The notes beneath the pieces were generated by a model that had not been told where the DNA came from, did not search any database, and was given only the letters and a program-made list of their open reading frames with translations. A stretch of DNA of 59,054 nucleotides from an uncultured Acetobacteraceae bacterium (GTDB lineage Bacteria > Pseudomonadota > Alphaproteobacteria > Acetobacterales > Acetobacteraceae): the NCBI GenBank assembly GCA_903918195.1, contig CAIXDS010000408.1:1-59054 (forward strand), in the 5' to 3' direction. Positions within the stretch are counted from its first letter, which is position 1. Each line of letters opens with the position of its first letter. The position numbers and the translations under genes were made by a program. This document shows, one piece after another, positions 34,848-44,130 of the stretch.

Positions 34848-37800
34848 CTATAGACCTGCGAAACGAGGCGGCGAAAGACCGGCCACGGCGGCTGGCCCGC
34901 CACCTTCGCCGATCACCACCACCGGCGCCCAAAAGAATGGTTGCTCGTAGCCCGCGGTCGCCAGCATCTCCAACTGCACCTTGCGCAGCGCCGGACCGAG
35001 CCCCCCCTCGGCCCCGGCCTGCAGGCCAGCCAGTGTCCTGGTCACCAGATAGGCCCCGGCCTGATCATCGACATCCCAATGCGTCACCATAAGCGCCCGG
35101 GCGCCGGCGAAGAAGAAGCTGCGCGCCAGGCCGGAAAGGCTCTCGCCGCCGTCCCGCCCGCCCGCGCCGCCGGTGTTGCAGGCCGACAGCACGATCACAT
35201 CGGCGTCAAGCTTGAGGCCAAGCAGGACGTCCGTCGCGGTCAGCAGCCCCGCGCCCTGCTCGCCCAGCGGGACCGAGGTGACAATCGCCGGTTCCTGCTG
35301 GCAGGCGATCTCGGAGGGGAGCAGCGCATGGGTGGCGAAGTGCAGGATGCGGTAGTCCAGCAGTTTCTGCTTCAGCACCGCGCTGCGCGTGAAGCTGCTG
35401 CCGAGCAACTGGTCGGCCGGCCCGGCCCGCAGTTCGCGCCGCACCGCCTCCAACTCGGCCCGCGCGCCGGGCAGCGCCGGCAGGCTGGCGAGCTGGGCCG
35501 CGCTCTGGGCGCAAGCCGTGCCCGGATAGAGCCGCGCGGCCTGCGCGCGGTCGATTGGCCGGAAATCGCCGAAGCCGAACCACGGCCTGGCCGCGGGGAT
35601 TCCAGGACGGCGCAGGCTGACCAGGTTGGCCGCTGACGGCACGTGCACGATCGGGAACCGCTTCACCAGGAACGGCGCGTCGGCAAGCGTCGTCGCCGAG
35701 GCCGGGCCGGTCAGCAGCACCTCGAAAGGCAGCGACAGGAGCGCACCGGTCGGCGCCACGCTGAACGCCGTCGCGCCGTCCAGCCCCGGTGCCACGTCGC
35801 CGAGGGTCGCGGTATACAGCTCCTGCGCCGCCGCGACATCGAACGCGGGCAGGGTGTTGCCGGTCGGCCTGATGCTGTCTCGCACCCGCTCCACCAGCTT
35901 GGCGATGCGCCCGGCACCGCCCTCGATATGGCCGACCCGGATGGCGTGGTCGCGCAGCAGGAATGTCCAGCCCTCGGTCTCGCCCAGGCTGATGGCGGCG
36001 AAGGCCTCGCCCGGGCGCAGCACGCCGAACAGCGTCGCCGCCGGCACCACCTGCTGCACCAGGGCGTTGTAGTTGGGCAGCGCCGCCTGCAACTCGTCGT
36101 CGGTCTGCGCCAGCGCGGCGCGGGCCTGGGTGATCTGGGCATCGAGTTCGGCCATGCGGGCCGCCGGCGGGGCGGCGTCCGGGCTCGACAGTTCGTCCTT
36201 TTGCCGCAACAGTTCGGCCAGCGTCGCCTCGGCGTCGTCGCGCGCCCGCAGCACGCGGCCCACCTCGGGCGCCGCGGCCAGCCGCACGGCGGCCCGCTGA
36301 ATCTGTTCGGCCGTGATGGCGCCGCGGGTGAGCTGGGCCGTCTCGAACATCTCCGCCAACAGCGGCTGCGGGTCGGCGACCGCCCGTGCCTGGGTGGCAT
36401 AGGCGGCCAGGCATGGCTGCAGCAGGGTGCCGTCCACCCCCTGCTTGAGATCGCGCAACAGCTCGCTGGCGACCTGGCAGACGGCGACCGCTTCGGCGGG
36501 CTTACCATCCTTGAGCAGCGCCTCGGCGCGGCGGAACTGGGTTTCGGCCAGCGAGAGGGTGCGCGGCAGGCCGCGGGTGAAGGCCGTCACCGAGGCATCG
36601 AGCTTGCTCACCGCCGCGCCGGGCTGGTCACTGCCGAGCACGGTCACCCCGGCGGTGCGATAGACGAAGGCGGCGACCCGGGCGTTGGTCAGGCCCTGCG
36701 CGCGGGCGAACGCCTCGGCGCTGTCGACGGCGGCCAGCGCCCCGGGGCTGTCGCCGAGCGCCCGCAGCGCGATCGCCTGGTTGCGCCGGGTCTCGATGAC
36801 GCCGAGCAGCGCTTCCAGCGTGGAGGCATCGAGCGCCGGCCGCACGTTGGCGCCCGCGCTGAGCAGCGAACTGGCCGGCGTCGGGGCGAAGCGGCTGGCC
36901 AGCGAGGCTTGCGACGCCGGCGCGGTGACGCCGGCAGGCAGGGTGGCGCCATAGAGACGCTCGGCGCTGCGCAGCAGCTCGAGCGCTTCCTGCGGGTGGC
37001 CCTGGTTGAGCTGGTCGAGCCCGCGATAATGGGCGAGCCGCGCCGGCAGCAGCGGTGCCGTGGCGGCATTGGCGCCCGATGCCAGCGCCTCGGCGCGGGC
37101 GAAGGTGGCGTGCGCCTCGGCGAACCTTCCCTGGTTGGACAACTGCACGGCGAGCGCGATGAGGGCATCGACCGGTGCGGCGCCGTTGCGGCCTGCCCCC
37201 TTCTCCTGCAGTTCGACGGCACGACGGAACAGGGCGGCGGCCTGCTCCCAGTTGCCGTCGCGGTTGGCGTCCGCGCCGTCGCGCATCAGCGCCTGGTACA
37301 GGCCGATGTCGTTGACGCCGAGGCTGCGGGTGGCCGCCGGCGGCGGCCCGGCGGATGGCTCCGCCTCGGCGCTGACGCGGCCGGTCAGCACCCCGATCGA
37401 GCGCTCCATCGCCGGAAGGACCGGCGTCACCCCGTCGGCGTACCAGAAGCGGCCGCCGGCCTGCGCCACCAGGGCGGTCTGCGGCCAGCCGCCGACGGCG
37501 CGGGTGCATGCCATCTGCAGTGCCGCATCGGCGCCGGCGAAGGCAAGCGGCTGTGGCGGGCCGCAATTGACCACGCGGGGCGCCAGCGACGCGGCAAAGC
37601 GGCTGGCCTGCTCGGCCAGCGCACCGGTCTCGGTGACCGGGCGCACGCGCGCCGCGGGCTGTTTCCACTCGCCGCAATAGATATCTGCCCCACCGCTCGC
37701 CTGCACGTAGTGCCGGCACACCTCGCCGGCGGCGTTGCGGCCGATCGCCACGCCGTCGCCTTCGGCACGGGCGCCGCCGACATAGGCTTCCGGCGGCGGG

Positions 37801-37877
37801 GTCTGGCAGCCGGCAAGCCAGGCGAGCGACAGCAGCAGGATGGACAGGCGACGGGGGAGCCGCGGGGTGCGGTGCAT
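34848..37877 (-). CDS. CHAT-domain (caspase-like) lipoprotein with TPR region
   Basis: The 1009-residue protein starts with a lipoprotein signal (SILLLSLAWLAGC, lipobox LAGC), so it should be membrane-anchored at the envelope. A long helical middle with TPR-like repeats (about 180-560) is followed by a C-terminal CHAT domain, a caspase/separase-like cysteine protease fold. Its catalytic pair is intact: HFATHA (His850) and VLSACNTGG (Cys900). The typical SLSGLARSFFFAGARALMVTHWDVDD block follows. The ATG lies one base after the tpsA stop (TGACATG), so the two are coupled. Being an exported CHAT protease with a partner exoprotein, it could process TpsA or act on proteins at the surface. Confidence 0.85.
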   Translation of the reverse strand: MHRTPRLPRRLSILLLSLAWLAGCQTPPPEAYVGGARAEGDGVAIGRNAAGEVCRHYVQASGGADIYCGEWKQPAARVRPVTETGALAEQASRFAASLAPRVVNCGPPQPLAFAGADAALQMACTRAVGGWPQTALVAQAGGRFWYADGVTPVLPAMERSIGVLTGRVSAEAEPSAGPPPAATRSLGVNDIGLYQALMRDGADANRDGNWEQAAALFRRAVELQEKGAGRNGAAPVDALIALAVQLSNQGRFAEAHATFARAEALASGANAATAPLLPARLAHYRGLDQLNQGHPQEALELLRSAERLYGATLPAGVTAPASQASLASRFAPTPASSLLSAGANVRPALDASTLEALLGVIETRRNQAIALRALGDSPGALAAVDSAEAFARAQGLTNARVAAFVYRTAGVTVLGSDQPGAAVSKLDASVTAFTRGLPRTLSLAETQFRRAEALLKDGKPAEAVAVCQVASELLRDLKQGVDGTLLQPCLAAYATQARAVADPQPLLAEMFETAQLTRGAITAEQIQRAAVRLAAAPEVGRVLRARDDAEATLAELLRQKDELSSPDAAPPAARMAELDAQITQARAALAQTDDELQAALPNYNALVQQVVPAATLFGVLRPGEAFAAISLGETEGWTFLLRDHAIRVGHIEGGAGRIAKLVERVRDSIRPTGNTLPAFDVAAAQELYTATLGDVAPGLDGATAFSVAPTGALLSLPFEVLLTGPASATTLADAPFLVKRFPIVHVPSAANLVSLRRPGIPAARPWFGFGDFRPIDRAQAARLYPGTACAQSAAQLASLPALPGARAELEAVRRELRAGPADQLLGSSFTRSAVLKQKLLDYRILHFATHALLPSEIACQQEPAIVTSVPLGEQGAGLLTATDVLLGLKLDADVIVLSACNTGGAGGRDGGESLSGLARSFFFAGARALMVTHWDVDDQAGAYLVTRTLAGLQAGAEGGLGPALRKVQLEMLATAGYEQPFFWAPVVVIGEGGGPAAVAGLSPPRFAGL

Positions 37878-37878
37878 G

Positions 37879-40800
37879 TCAGTTGTCCCGGTCCGAGATG
37901 TACGGCAGCAGCAGGTCGGGGTCGTCCAGTTCGTTCGCCGGCACGACGACCGCGACTTTCAGCGGGGGGAGCCGCAAGGTGGACGCGGCAGCCACCTGGG
38001 TCTGCGGCACCACCGGCAGCACCAGCAGCGGCGTCAATGTGGGGAAGCCGCAGTTCACCGAAGTGATCGGGCACTTGTTGACCTGGTAAGCCGAACCCGG
38101 AAGGACCGAGGCGTTCGTGGTGGGCGCGAAGGGTTGCGGGGCGGTCGGTTCCTGAGCGATGCGGCCGAGGCTGGCCGCAGTGCCGCCGGTCTGCCCGCCC
38201 ACGGTGCCGGTCAGGTCGATCGGACCGGAGTAGCCCGTCTGATAGAAGGCTGAGAGGCTGTAAACGTTGATATTGCCCGTGGCCGAACCAGAGCCGACAT
38301 GCAGCAGAAGATCGGCTCCGGGAGCGTTGAAGCTGCCGAACTTGATCAGACCGCCGCCGGTCAGGGCGAGGCGCACGGTCTGCCGCGCCGCTCCCCCTGT
38401 CCCCTGAATCGTCAGGTTGGGGCCGAGGTCGATGGTGCCGCTGCCGTTGAAGATGGCGAGGTTCAGCCCGGTGCTGCCGTTGCTGTCAGGCGGTGCCTGC
38501 GACGCCGGCACCTGCGGAAGCTGCTGGTAGCCGGTCGTGATGGTGACGCCGTTCGCCACCGTCAACAAGCCGGTGGCGCCGATCTGGATGGAGGGGGCGG
38601 TGATGTTGCCGGCGATTGTCAGGTTCACGCTGTCCCACAGACCGAACGTGCTGGCTGCCGACCCCGTGACGCTCGCCACCACGTTCAATGGGTTGGTTAG
38701 CTCCACCGAGCCATTGGCGCTATTTGCCGTCAGCGCGCCGTTGCCGATGACCAGCCCGTTGCTGCCGAGGATGCCCGTCTGGCCGGACAGGAACGCCGCC
38801 GCACTCGCATCCACCGTGCCGTTAATCCCCAGCGTACCGGTGTTTGCCGTCAGCGTCACCGTCGGCGCGGTCACCGGCCCGTTCATCGTGATCGTGGGTG
38901 CGGTGATGGTCGCCGTGGTGCCGGCGGTTGCGCCTTTGATGGTCAGGTCCGTGCTGTTGGTCAGCGACAGCGCGCCGGTGGCCGCATAGGTGCCGAGCGT
39001 CGTGATCTGGTTGGGGTTGCTGATGGGGCCGGCCGCGGACACCGTGCCGAGCGAGGCATTGCTGTTGGCAGTCTGCGTCCAGTTGGCCGGGGCCTGCAGC
39101 CCGCCCGGCAGGGCGGGCGTGGCGAGGAACCCGGCGTTACCGCTGACCGTCGACGCGGCGATGACGCCGTTCGCTTTCTCCGTGGTGTCGCCCAGCGAGA
39201 ACAGCCAGAGCGTGTCGGCGTTGAGCACCGGCGCCGGCCCGACCGCGGAGGCGGTCGCATCGCCGAACAGGTCGATTGTTTTGCCGAGCAGCAGCACGTC
39301 GGCGGTTCCGCTGCCCCCGCTCGCCGCAACAGCCGTTCCGACCTCGATGGGGCCGGGCTTGTTGCCAGTGCACAGGCTTGAGCACACGAAGGCAAAGGAT
39401 ACGCTGGTGCCGGGCGCGCTGATGGTGCTGGCCGGCGCCAAATTCCCGAAGGTGTTGTCGCCGTTCGGCGCCTGGATGGCGATACCTCCGCTGCCGGCTG
39501 CCAACGAACCGGACCCGGCCACCGTTCCGTCGGAGCCCTGTCGCGCATCACCCTGGGTGGCATAGAGCCGTACGGCAGACCCGCCCGAGATCAGCGCCGC
39601 GCCGGTTCCGAGCGTGCCCTGCGCAAGCGAGGTCCCCGTGATGGCCACCGTGCCGCCGGCGGCAAGCGTGCCGTTATCCTGCGTCACTGCGCCCGTCGAC
39701 CACACGGTAATGTTGCCGCCCGCCAGCACGGTGCCGGTGCTCTGCAAGAAAGCGCCGCTGTCTGCAACACCGCTCGCGGTGCCCGCCGTACCCGTGCCGG
39801 TCCCCACCGTGATGTTGCCGGTTGCGGTTATATTGCCGCTCTGTGCCGTGATCGATTGGACCTGCAGGTCGCCCTGCGTGACGATCGTGCCGCTGTTCGA
39901 CTGGACCTTGCCGAACGTCAGGCTGTTGGTTGACGTGATCAGGCCGGTGTTGTCGAGTGTAACACCCTGAAGGTTGCCGGACCCCGCGGCGAGCGTGCCG
40001 CCGACGGTAAGGACGCTGCCACTGCTCTCGCTCAGTGCCCCGCTCACGATCGCCGTGCCGGCGTTCTGGGTAAACGACCCTGGCAGGCTCATCATACCGA
40101 AGGAAGCGATCACGCCGCCGTTTTGCACAAGCGCGCCGCTGGTCACATCAATGCCCACGGCGTTCAGCACGCCGTTGTTGACGGTGATGCCGGTGCCGCC
40201 GGTGGACGCGCTCAGATTCGCCGCGCCGAAGCTCCACACCTTCGGCCCCGGGGTCGCGCCGGGGGTACCGATGGTGATGCTGTTGGCGCTCAGCGACAGC
40301 AACCCCGTGCCGCAATTGCCGAGCGAACCGTCGACCGTCAGCGCGCCGGTTTCGGTCAGTGTCAGCGAGGCGGCCGGCACCGCCGTTCTCACGCCAGAGA
40401 CCAGGCCGGTCGCGCCGACGATATGCAGGTCGGGGGTGTTGGTCAGGGCGATGTTGCCGGTGGCGGTCAGGCCGTCGGCCCACGTGAGGGCAGCCGGCTC
40501 CGATGCAGTGCTGGTCAGGCCGATGGCGCCGATGGCGTTGGGCTCGTTTAGCGTGATGTTGCCCGCTGTACCGGCCGTGCCGGCACTGCCGACCAAGTTC
40601 GCGACGGTCAGCACCGCAGTCGCGGCCTGGGTGATGTCGCCGGTGCTGAACAGGCCGAGGATGCTCGCCCCAAGGTTCACCGGTCCGGCCAAATTGACGA
40701 TGCCCGCCGTGGTTGTGGTGGTCGCGGTGGTGCCGGTCAGGGGCGGCGTGGAGGCGGCACCGACCGATAGTGTGCCGGACCGGCCCAGCGCCGCGAGCGC

Positions 40801-43800
40801 GGTTTGGTCGATCAACAGCCCTGTGGTTCCGCCGCCCAGGTTGACCACGGTCCCTGCCGTAGCCGGGGCGATCTGGATGGTGTTGCCGCTGATCGTCGGG
40901 CTGCCGCTCACCGTCAGGGAATCCGCCTGGATCGAGACGGTGCCTTTCGGTCCCTGTGCAGCAATCGTGGCGCCCCCGGTGATGCTGACCGCACCGCCCG
41001 GAGCGGTCCCGACGACGGCGCCGGCCAGCAGGTAAACGTTGCCGCCGCTACTCGTGACCGTCGCGCCGTCGATCTTGATTGTCGACTGCCCAGCCGGCTG
41101 GATTGGGGGTAGTACACTAACATATTTGTTCGCATCACCGGTGGTCAGAATGATGTCGCCAGCCGCCATGACCTGGGCACCGCTGGCAAGCAGCAGGGTG
41201 CTCGTGGCCCCCGTCGTCAATTGGTTCGAGGCTGACAGCGTGACGCTGCTGCCATTCACCGTGGCAGACTTGCTCAGGGTCAGATCGTAACCGTCAAGCA
41301 GCACGGATTGGGTGGCATGCAACGGGGCGTTCACGGTCAGAGCACCGCCAACATCGACCTCCAGCCGGCCGATTAGGGTTGCCGCACCGCCCGTCGTCGG
41401 ACCGGTGGTAGTTAGCGGGCCACTTACCACCAGGTCGCCACTGTCGCTGATGATGAGCCTGGACGCCGAGAAGTTGCCCAACGCGGCGACGTGGTTCAGC
41501 GTCTTGTATCCCGTGGCGCCCGTCGTTCCTACCCCAAACCATGCCTCTCCGAACGCCGCCCCGGTCAGCGACACTGCTGTAATTCCGCCTGTGCCGGTCT
41601 GAGTATTCCTGGCATCCTGAATAATATCCCCGCCGGCATTAAGCGTGACGTTCCCGCCGCCGAGGTTTCCACCCTCTGTAACAGTAACATTCTTCGCGAT
41701 CAGTGAGCCGTCAAGCTCGATGCTTGACCCCTGCTGGTATGCTGCCCCTGCCTGGACATTCCCGGCCTGGAACAGGGCATCACCGTTTACCGTGATCACG
41801 AGCGGCTTTCCGTCCGTCACGTTGTTGGCGTTGACGGTAATGCCTCCGCCCGCCGTTACGGTCAGATCGCCCCGCGCCGTCGCGCTGCCGGTGGTCATCG
41901 AATTGGCGATGGTGATGTCGCCGCTCGACTTGAGTGTCACGGGTCCGGCGCCACCGATCACCGTGCCGTTCACAGCCAGCGACACACCATCCACGAAATC
42001 GAGTCCCTTGGTGGCCGAAACGTTGCCCAGCACCGGTACCGTATTCGCTCCACTGGTCAGGCTCACCTGTCCGGCTGACGTGGAGGCGATCAGCGCGGCC
42101 GCATTGATCGGTCCCGTGCCGGTAATATCGCCCCCAGCGCCGGCCAGCAGGGAGAGTGTTCCCCCACTCGTAATCGAGGCGCCGTTAAGCTGGATCGCCC
42201 GCGGCGTGCTGGCCGGCGGTGTTGGATCTGCCCCCTGTCCGCAAGAAGGGGGCAAGCAGGCGTACAATGCCAGCCCGCTGGACCCGCGTCCGACAGGCTG
42301 CGCAAGCGTCCCTCCCGGTTGAACCTGTTGAATGGGAGTAAGAAGGTTCGCCGAACTGCCGGTTGCCAATAGGATATTGCCGCCCGCTGCGATAGAGGCA
42401 CCTGTATTTACCGTGATGGCGTTGCCGGCCTCGAGCGTGAAGCCAAGGCCAGCGCCCAGCGAGATGGCGACGCCACTGTTCACGGTGACGGCGTCCTGCG
42501 CCTGCAACCGCACGGTGGCACCGAAACCATTGATCTTGGTATCCGTAATGGTGTCAGTGCCGTAGGGATTCCCATCACTGGCGTAGATGGTCCCGTTATT
42601 CTGCGCTTGGCCGAGCGTAGCATCGAGACTGCCGGGTCCGTTTTTCCCCGAAATGACTGTCAGATCCCACGGGTCGAGCAGCACCGTACCAGGCGTCCCG
42701 AGCGGCGCCGCGAGGTCAATGCTGCCGGTCAGGCTGAAATTCTTCCCCGAGGACACCTCGACAAACCCGCCATTGCCGCCCTGCGCTCCGCCGCGCGCAC
42801 TCAGCGTGCCGGCCATGCTCGTGCTGGTGCTGCTCAGCAGCGTGATCGTGCCGCCATTGCCCTTACGCGTGGCGTTCGCCTTCACCACCGCGCCCGGCGC
42901 CACCGTAACCGAGGCCGCCATCGGCGCACCCACCAGCGACGGACCGGCAACAGCCCGCGCCAGCGTGGTGCCCAGCGCCACCGTGCCGCCGCCGTTGCGG
43001 CCGGAAACGTCAATCTTCGCCGTGGGGGCCAGCGTCGCGCCGCCATCGGCCAGCGCCTGCACGCTGCCGCCGGTGGACCCGCGGGCGGTGAGGTCCCCCT
43101 GCACCACCAGCGAACCACCTACCCCGTTCAGCACGATGCTGCCGCCCGGCACGTTGCGGCCGCCATCGGCCGAGATTTTTCCGCCCGCGGTCACCAGATT
43201 CGTCACGATGCCGTCGGCCGCCGCCGCGGTCAGCGTGATCGTGCCGCCCTGGGCCAGGATCGTGCCGGTGTTGGTCACCAGCGCGGTCACTTTCTGCCCT
43301 TTGGCGCCCACCGGCACCTGCTTCACCTGGCCGGTCACGTCGATCGCCAGCAGCCCGTCGCCATACAGGTCGACCGTGTGGGTGGTGGCACCGGCCAGCA
43401 CCACCTGGCCCATGCGGGCGTTGATCACGCCGTGGTTCGCCACCGCCGGCGCCACCAGGGCGGCCAGCCCGCTCTGCTTGACCGTAATGGTGCCGTTGTT
43501 GACCACCATCGCGTTTGGACTGCCGGGGATGGAGAAATTGGTCTTCCCGGCCATGAAGTCTGTGTTGCCGATGCCGGCGGTCGAAACCACCAGCGAATTG
43601 ACGTTGACCTGGCTGCCCTGCTTGAACACCACGCCGGACGGGTTGACCAGCACGACATTGCCGTTGGCGGTGATGCGGCCGGCGATCGCCGAGGGGTCCG
43701 GCCCGACCACCCGGTTCAGCGTGGTGGCGCTGGCGCTGGGCTGCTGGAACGTCACGCTCTGCGCCGAGCCGACATTGAAGCTCTGCCAGTCCACCGCGGC

Positions 43801-44055
43801 GCGGGAACTCGACTGCTGCACCGTGGTGGAGGTGGTGCTCTGGATGATGCTGGCCTGCCCGGCCACCACCTGGCCGCCCTGCGGCTGGGCGTTGGGGGCC
43901 AGCGGACCGGCCTGCGCCGGCACCACGAGCACCAGCAGCGCCGCCGCCTGCAGCGCGGTGCTGCACAGCAGCACCGCGCGACTGCGGCGCAGAGTGCCCA
44001 CCATCATCGCAGCCGTGCTGTCGGGTCGGCCCGCCATCCTGCGTGCTGTCGCCAT
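37879..44055 (-). CDS. Filamentous-haemagglutinin-like exoprotein (TpsA)
   Basis: The 2058-residue protein has an extended signal region (to about residue 50, ...LLVLVVPAQAG). An N-terminal TPS secretion domain follows (about 50-290: WQSFNVGSAQSVTFQQP, GRITANGNVVLVNPSGVVF, with NPSG where NPNG is usual, and the LNRVVGPDPSAI block). The rest is a long Gly/Thr/Ala-rich beta-helix of imperfect repeats. About 60-70 residues from the end are two cysteines (KCPITSVNCGF), and the tail is acidic (NELDDPDLLLPYISDRDN). Such proteins are adhesins or surface toxins. No recognised toxin domain is seen at the C-terminus. The ATG has a strong GGAGGGGGG ribosome-binding site; the partner transporter gene precedes it by 75 bases. 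Confidence 0.88.
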   Translation of the reverse strand: MATARRMAGRPDSTAAMMVGTLRRSRAVLLCSTALQAAALLVLVVPAQAGPLAPNAQPQGGQVVAGQASIIQSTTSTTVQQSSSRAAVDWQSFNVGSAQSVTFQQPSASATTLNRVVGPDPSAIAGRITANGNVVLVNPSGVVFKQGSQVNVNSLVVSTAGIGNTDFMAGKTNFSIPGSPNAMVVNNGTITVKQSGLAALVAPAVANHGVINARMGQVVLAGATTHTVDLYGDGLLAIDVTGQVKQVPVGAKGQKVTALVTNTGTILAQGGTITLTAAAADGIVTNLVTAGGKISADGGRNVPGGSIVLNGVGGSLVVQGDLTARGSTGGSVQALADGGATLAPTAKIDVSGRNGGGTVALGTTLARAVAGPSLVGAPMAASVTVAPGAVVKANATRKGNGGTITLLSSTSTSMAGTLSARGGAQGGNGGFVEVSSGKNFSLTGSIDLAAPLGTPGTVLLDPWDLTVISGKNGPGSLDATLGQAQNNGTIYASDGNPYGTDTITDTKINGFGATVRLQAQDAVTVNSGVAISLGAGLGFTLEAGNAITVNTGASIAAGGNILLATGSSANLLTPIQQVQPGGTLAQPVGRGSSGLALYACLPPSCGQGADPTPPASTPRAIQLNGASITSGGTLSLLAGAGGDITGTGPINAAALIASTSAGQVSLTSGANTVPVLGNVSATKGLDFVDGVSLAVNGTVIGGAGPVTLKSSGDITIANSMTTGSATARGDLTVTAGGGITVNANNVTDGKPLVITVNGDALFQAGNVQAGAAYQQGSSIELDGSLIAKNVTVTEGGNLGGGNVTLNAGGDIIQDARNTQTGTGGITAVSLTGAAFGEAWFGVGTTGATGYKTLNHVAALGNFSASRLIISDSGDLVVSGPLTTTGPTTGGAATLIGRLEVDVGGALTVNAPLHATQSVLLDGYDLTLSKSATVNGSSVTLSASNQLTTGATSTLLLASGAQVMAAGDIILTTGDANKYVSVLPPIQPAGQSTIKIDGATVTSSGGNVYLLAGAVVGTAPGGAVSITGGATIAAQGPKGTVSIQADSLTVSGSPTISGNTIQIAPATAGTVVNLGGGTTGLLIDQTALAALGRSGTLSVGAASTPPLTGTTATTTTTAGIVNLAGPVNLGASILGLFSTGDITQAATAVLTVANLVGSAGTAGTAGNITLNEPNAIGAIGLTSTASEPAALTWADGLTATGNIALTNTPDLHIVGATGLVSGVRTAVPAASLTLTETGALTVDGSLGNCGTGLLSLSANSITIGTPGATPGPKVWSFGAANLSASTGGTGITVNNGVLNAVGIDVTSGALVQNGGVIASFGMMSLPGSFTQNAGTAIVSGALSESSGSVLTVGGTLAAGSGNLQGVTLDNTGLITSTNSLTFGKVQSNSGTIVTQGDLQVQSITAQSGNITATGNITVGTGTGTAGTASGVADSGAFLQSTGTVLAGGNITVWSTGAVTQDNGTLAAGGTVAITGTSLAQGTLGTGAALISGGSAVRLYATQGDARQGSDGTVAGSGSLAAGSGGIAIQAPNGDNTFGNLAPASTISAPGTSVSFAFVCSSLCTGNKPGPIEVGTAVAASGGSGTADVLLLGKTIDLFGDATASAVGPAPVLNADTLWLFSLGDTTEKANGVIAASTVSGNAGFLATPALPGGLQAPANWTQTANSNASLGTVSAAGPISNPNQITTLGTYAATGALSLTNSTDLTIKGATAGTTATITAPTITMNGPVTAPTVTLTANTGTLGINGTVDASAAAFLSGQTGILGSNGLVIGNGALTANSANGSVELTNPLNVVASVTGSAASTFGLWDSVNLTIAGNITAPSIQIGATGLLTVANGVTITTGYQQLPQVPASQAPPDSNGSTGLNLAIFNGSGTIDLGPNLTIQGTGGAARQTVRLALTGGGLIKFGSFNAPGADLLLHVGSGSATGNINVYSLSAFYQTGYSGPIDLTGTVGGQTGGTAASLGRIAQEPTAPQPFAPTTNASVLPGSAYQVNKCPITSVNCGFPTLTPLLVLPVVPQTQVAAASTLRLPPLKVAVVVPANELDDPDLLLPYISDRDN

Positions 44056-44130
44056 TCTACCCCCCTCCGGCCCGTCTGTCCGGGCCCCGCCCTTCCCAGT
44101 CGCCAGTTGCTCATCCGATCGGTGCGGCCG

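Noticed and set aside
35643..38066. Long plus-strand open frame of 807 codons
   Set aside because: It is antisense to the CHAT gene and full of Arg, Gly and Gln runs typical of GC-rich shadow frames; it has no domain or ribosome-binding site.
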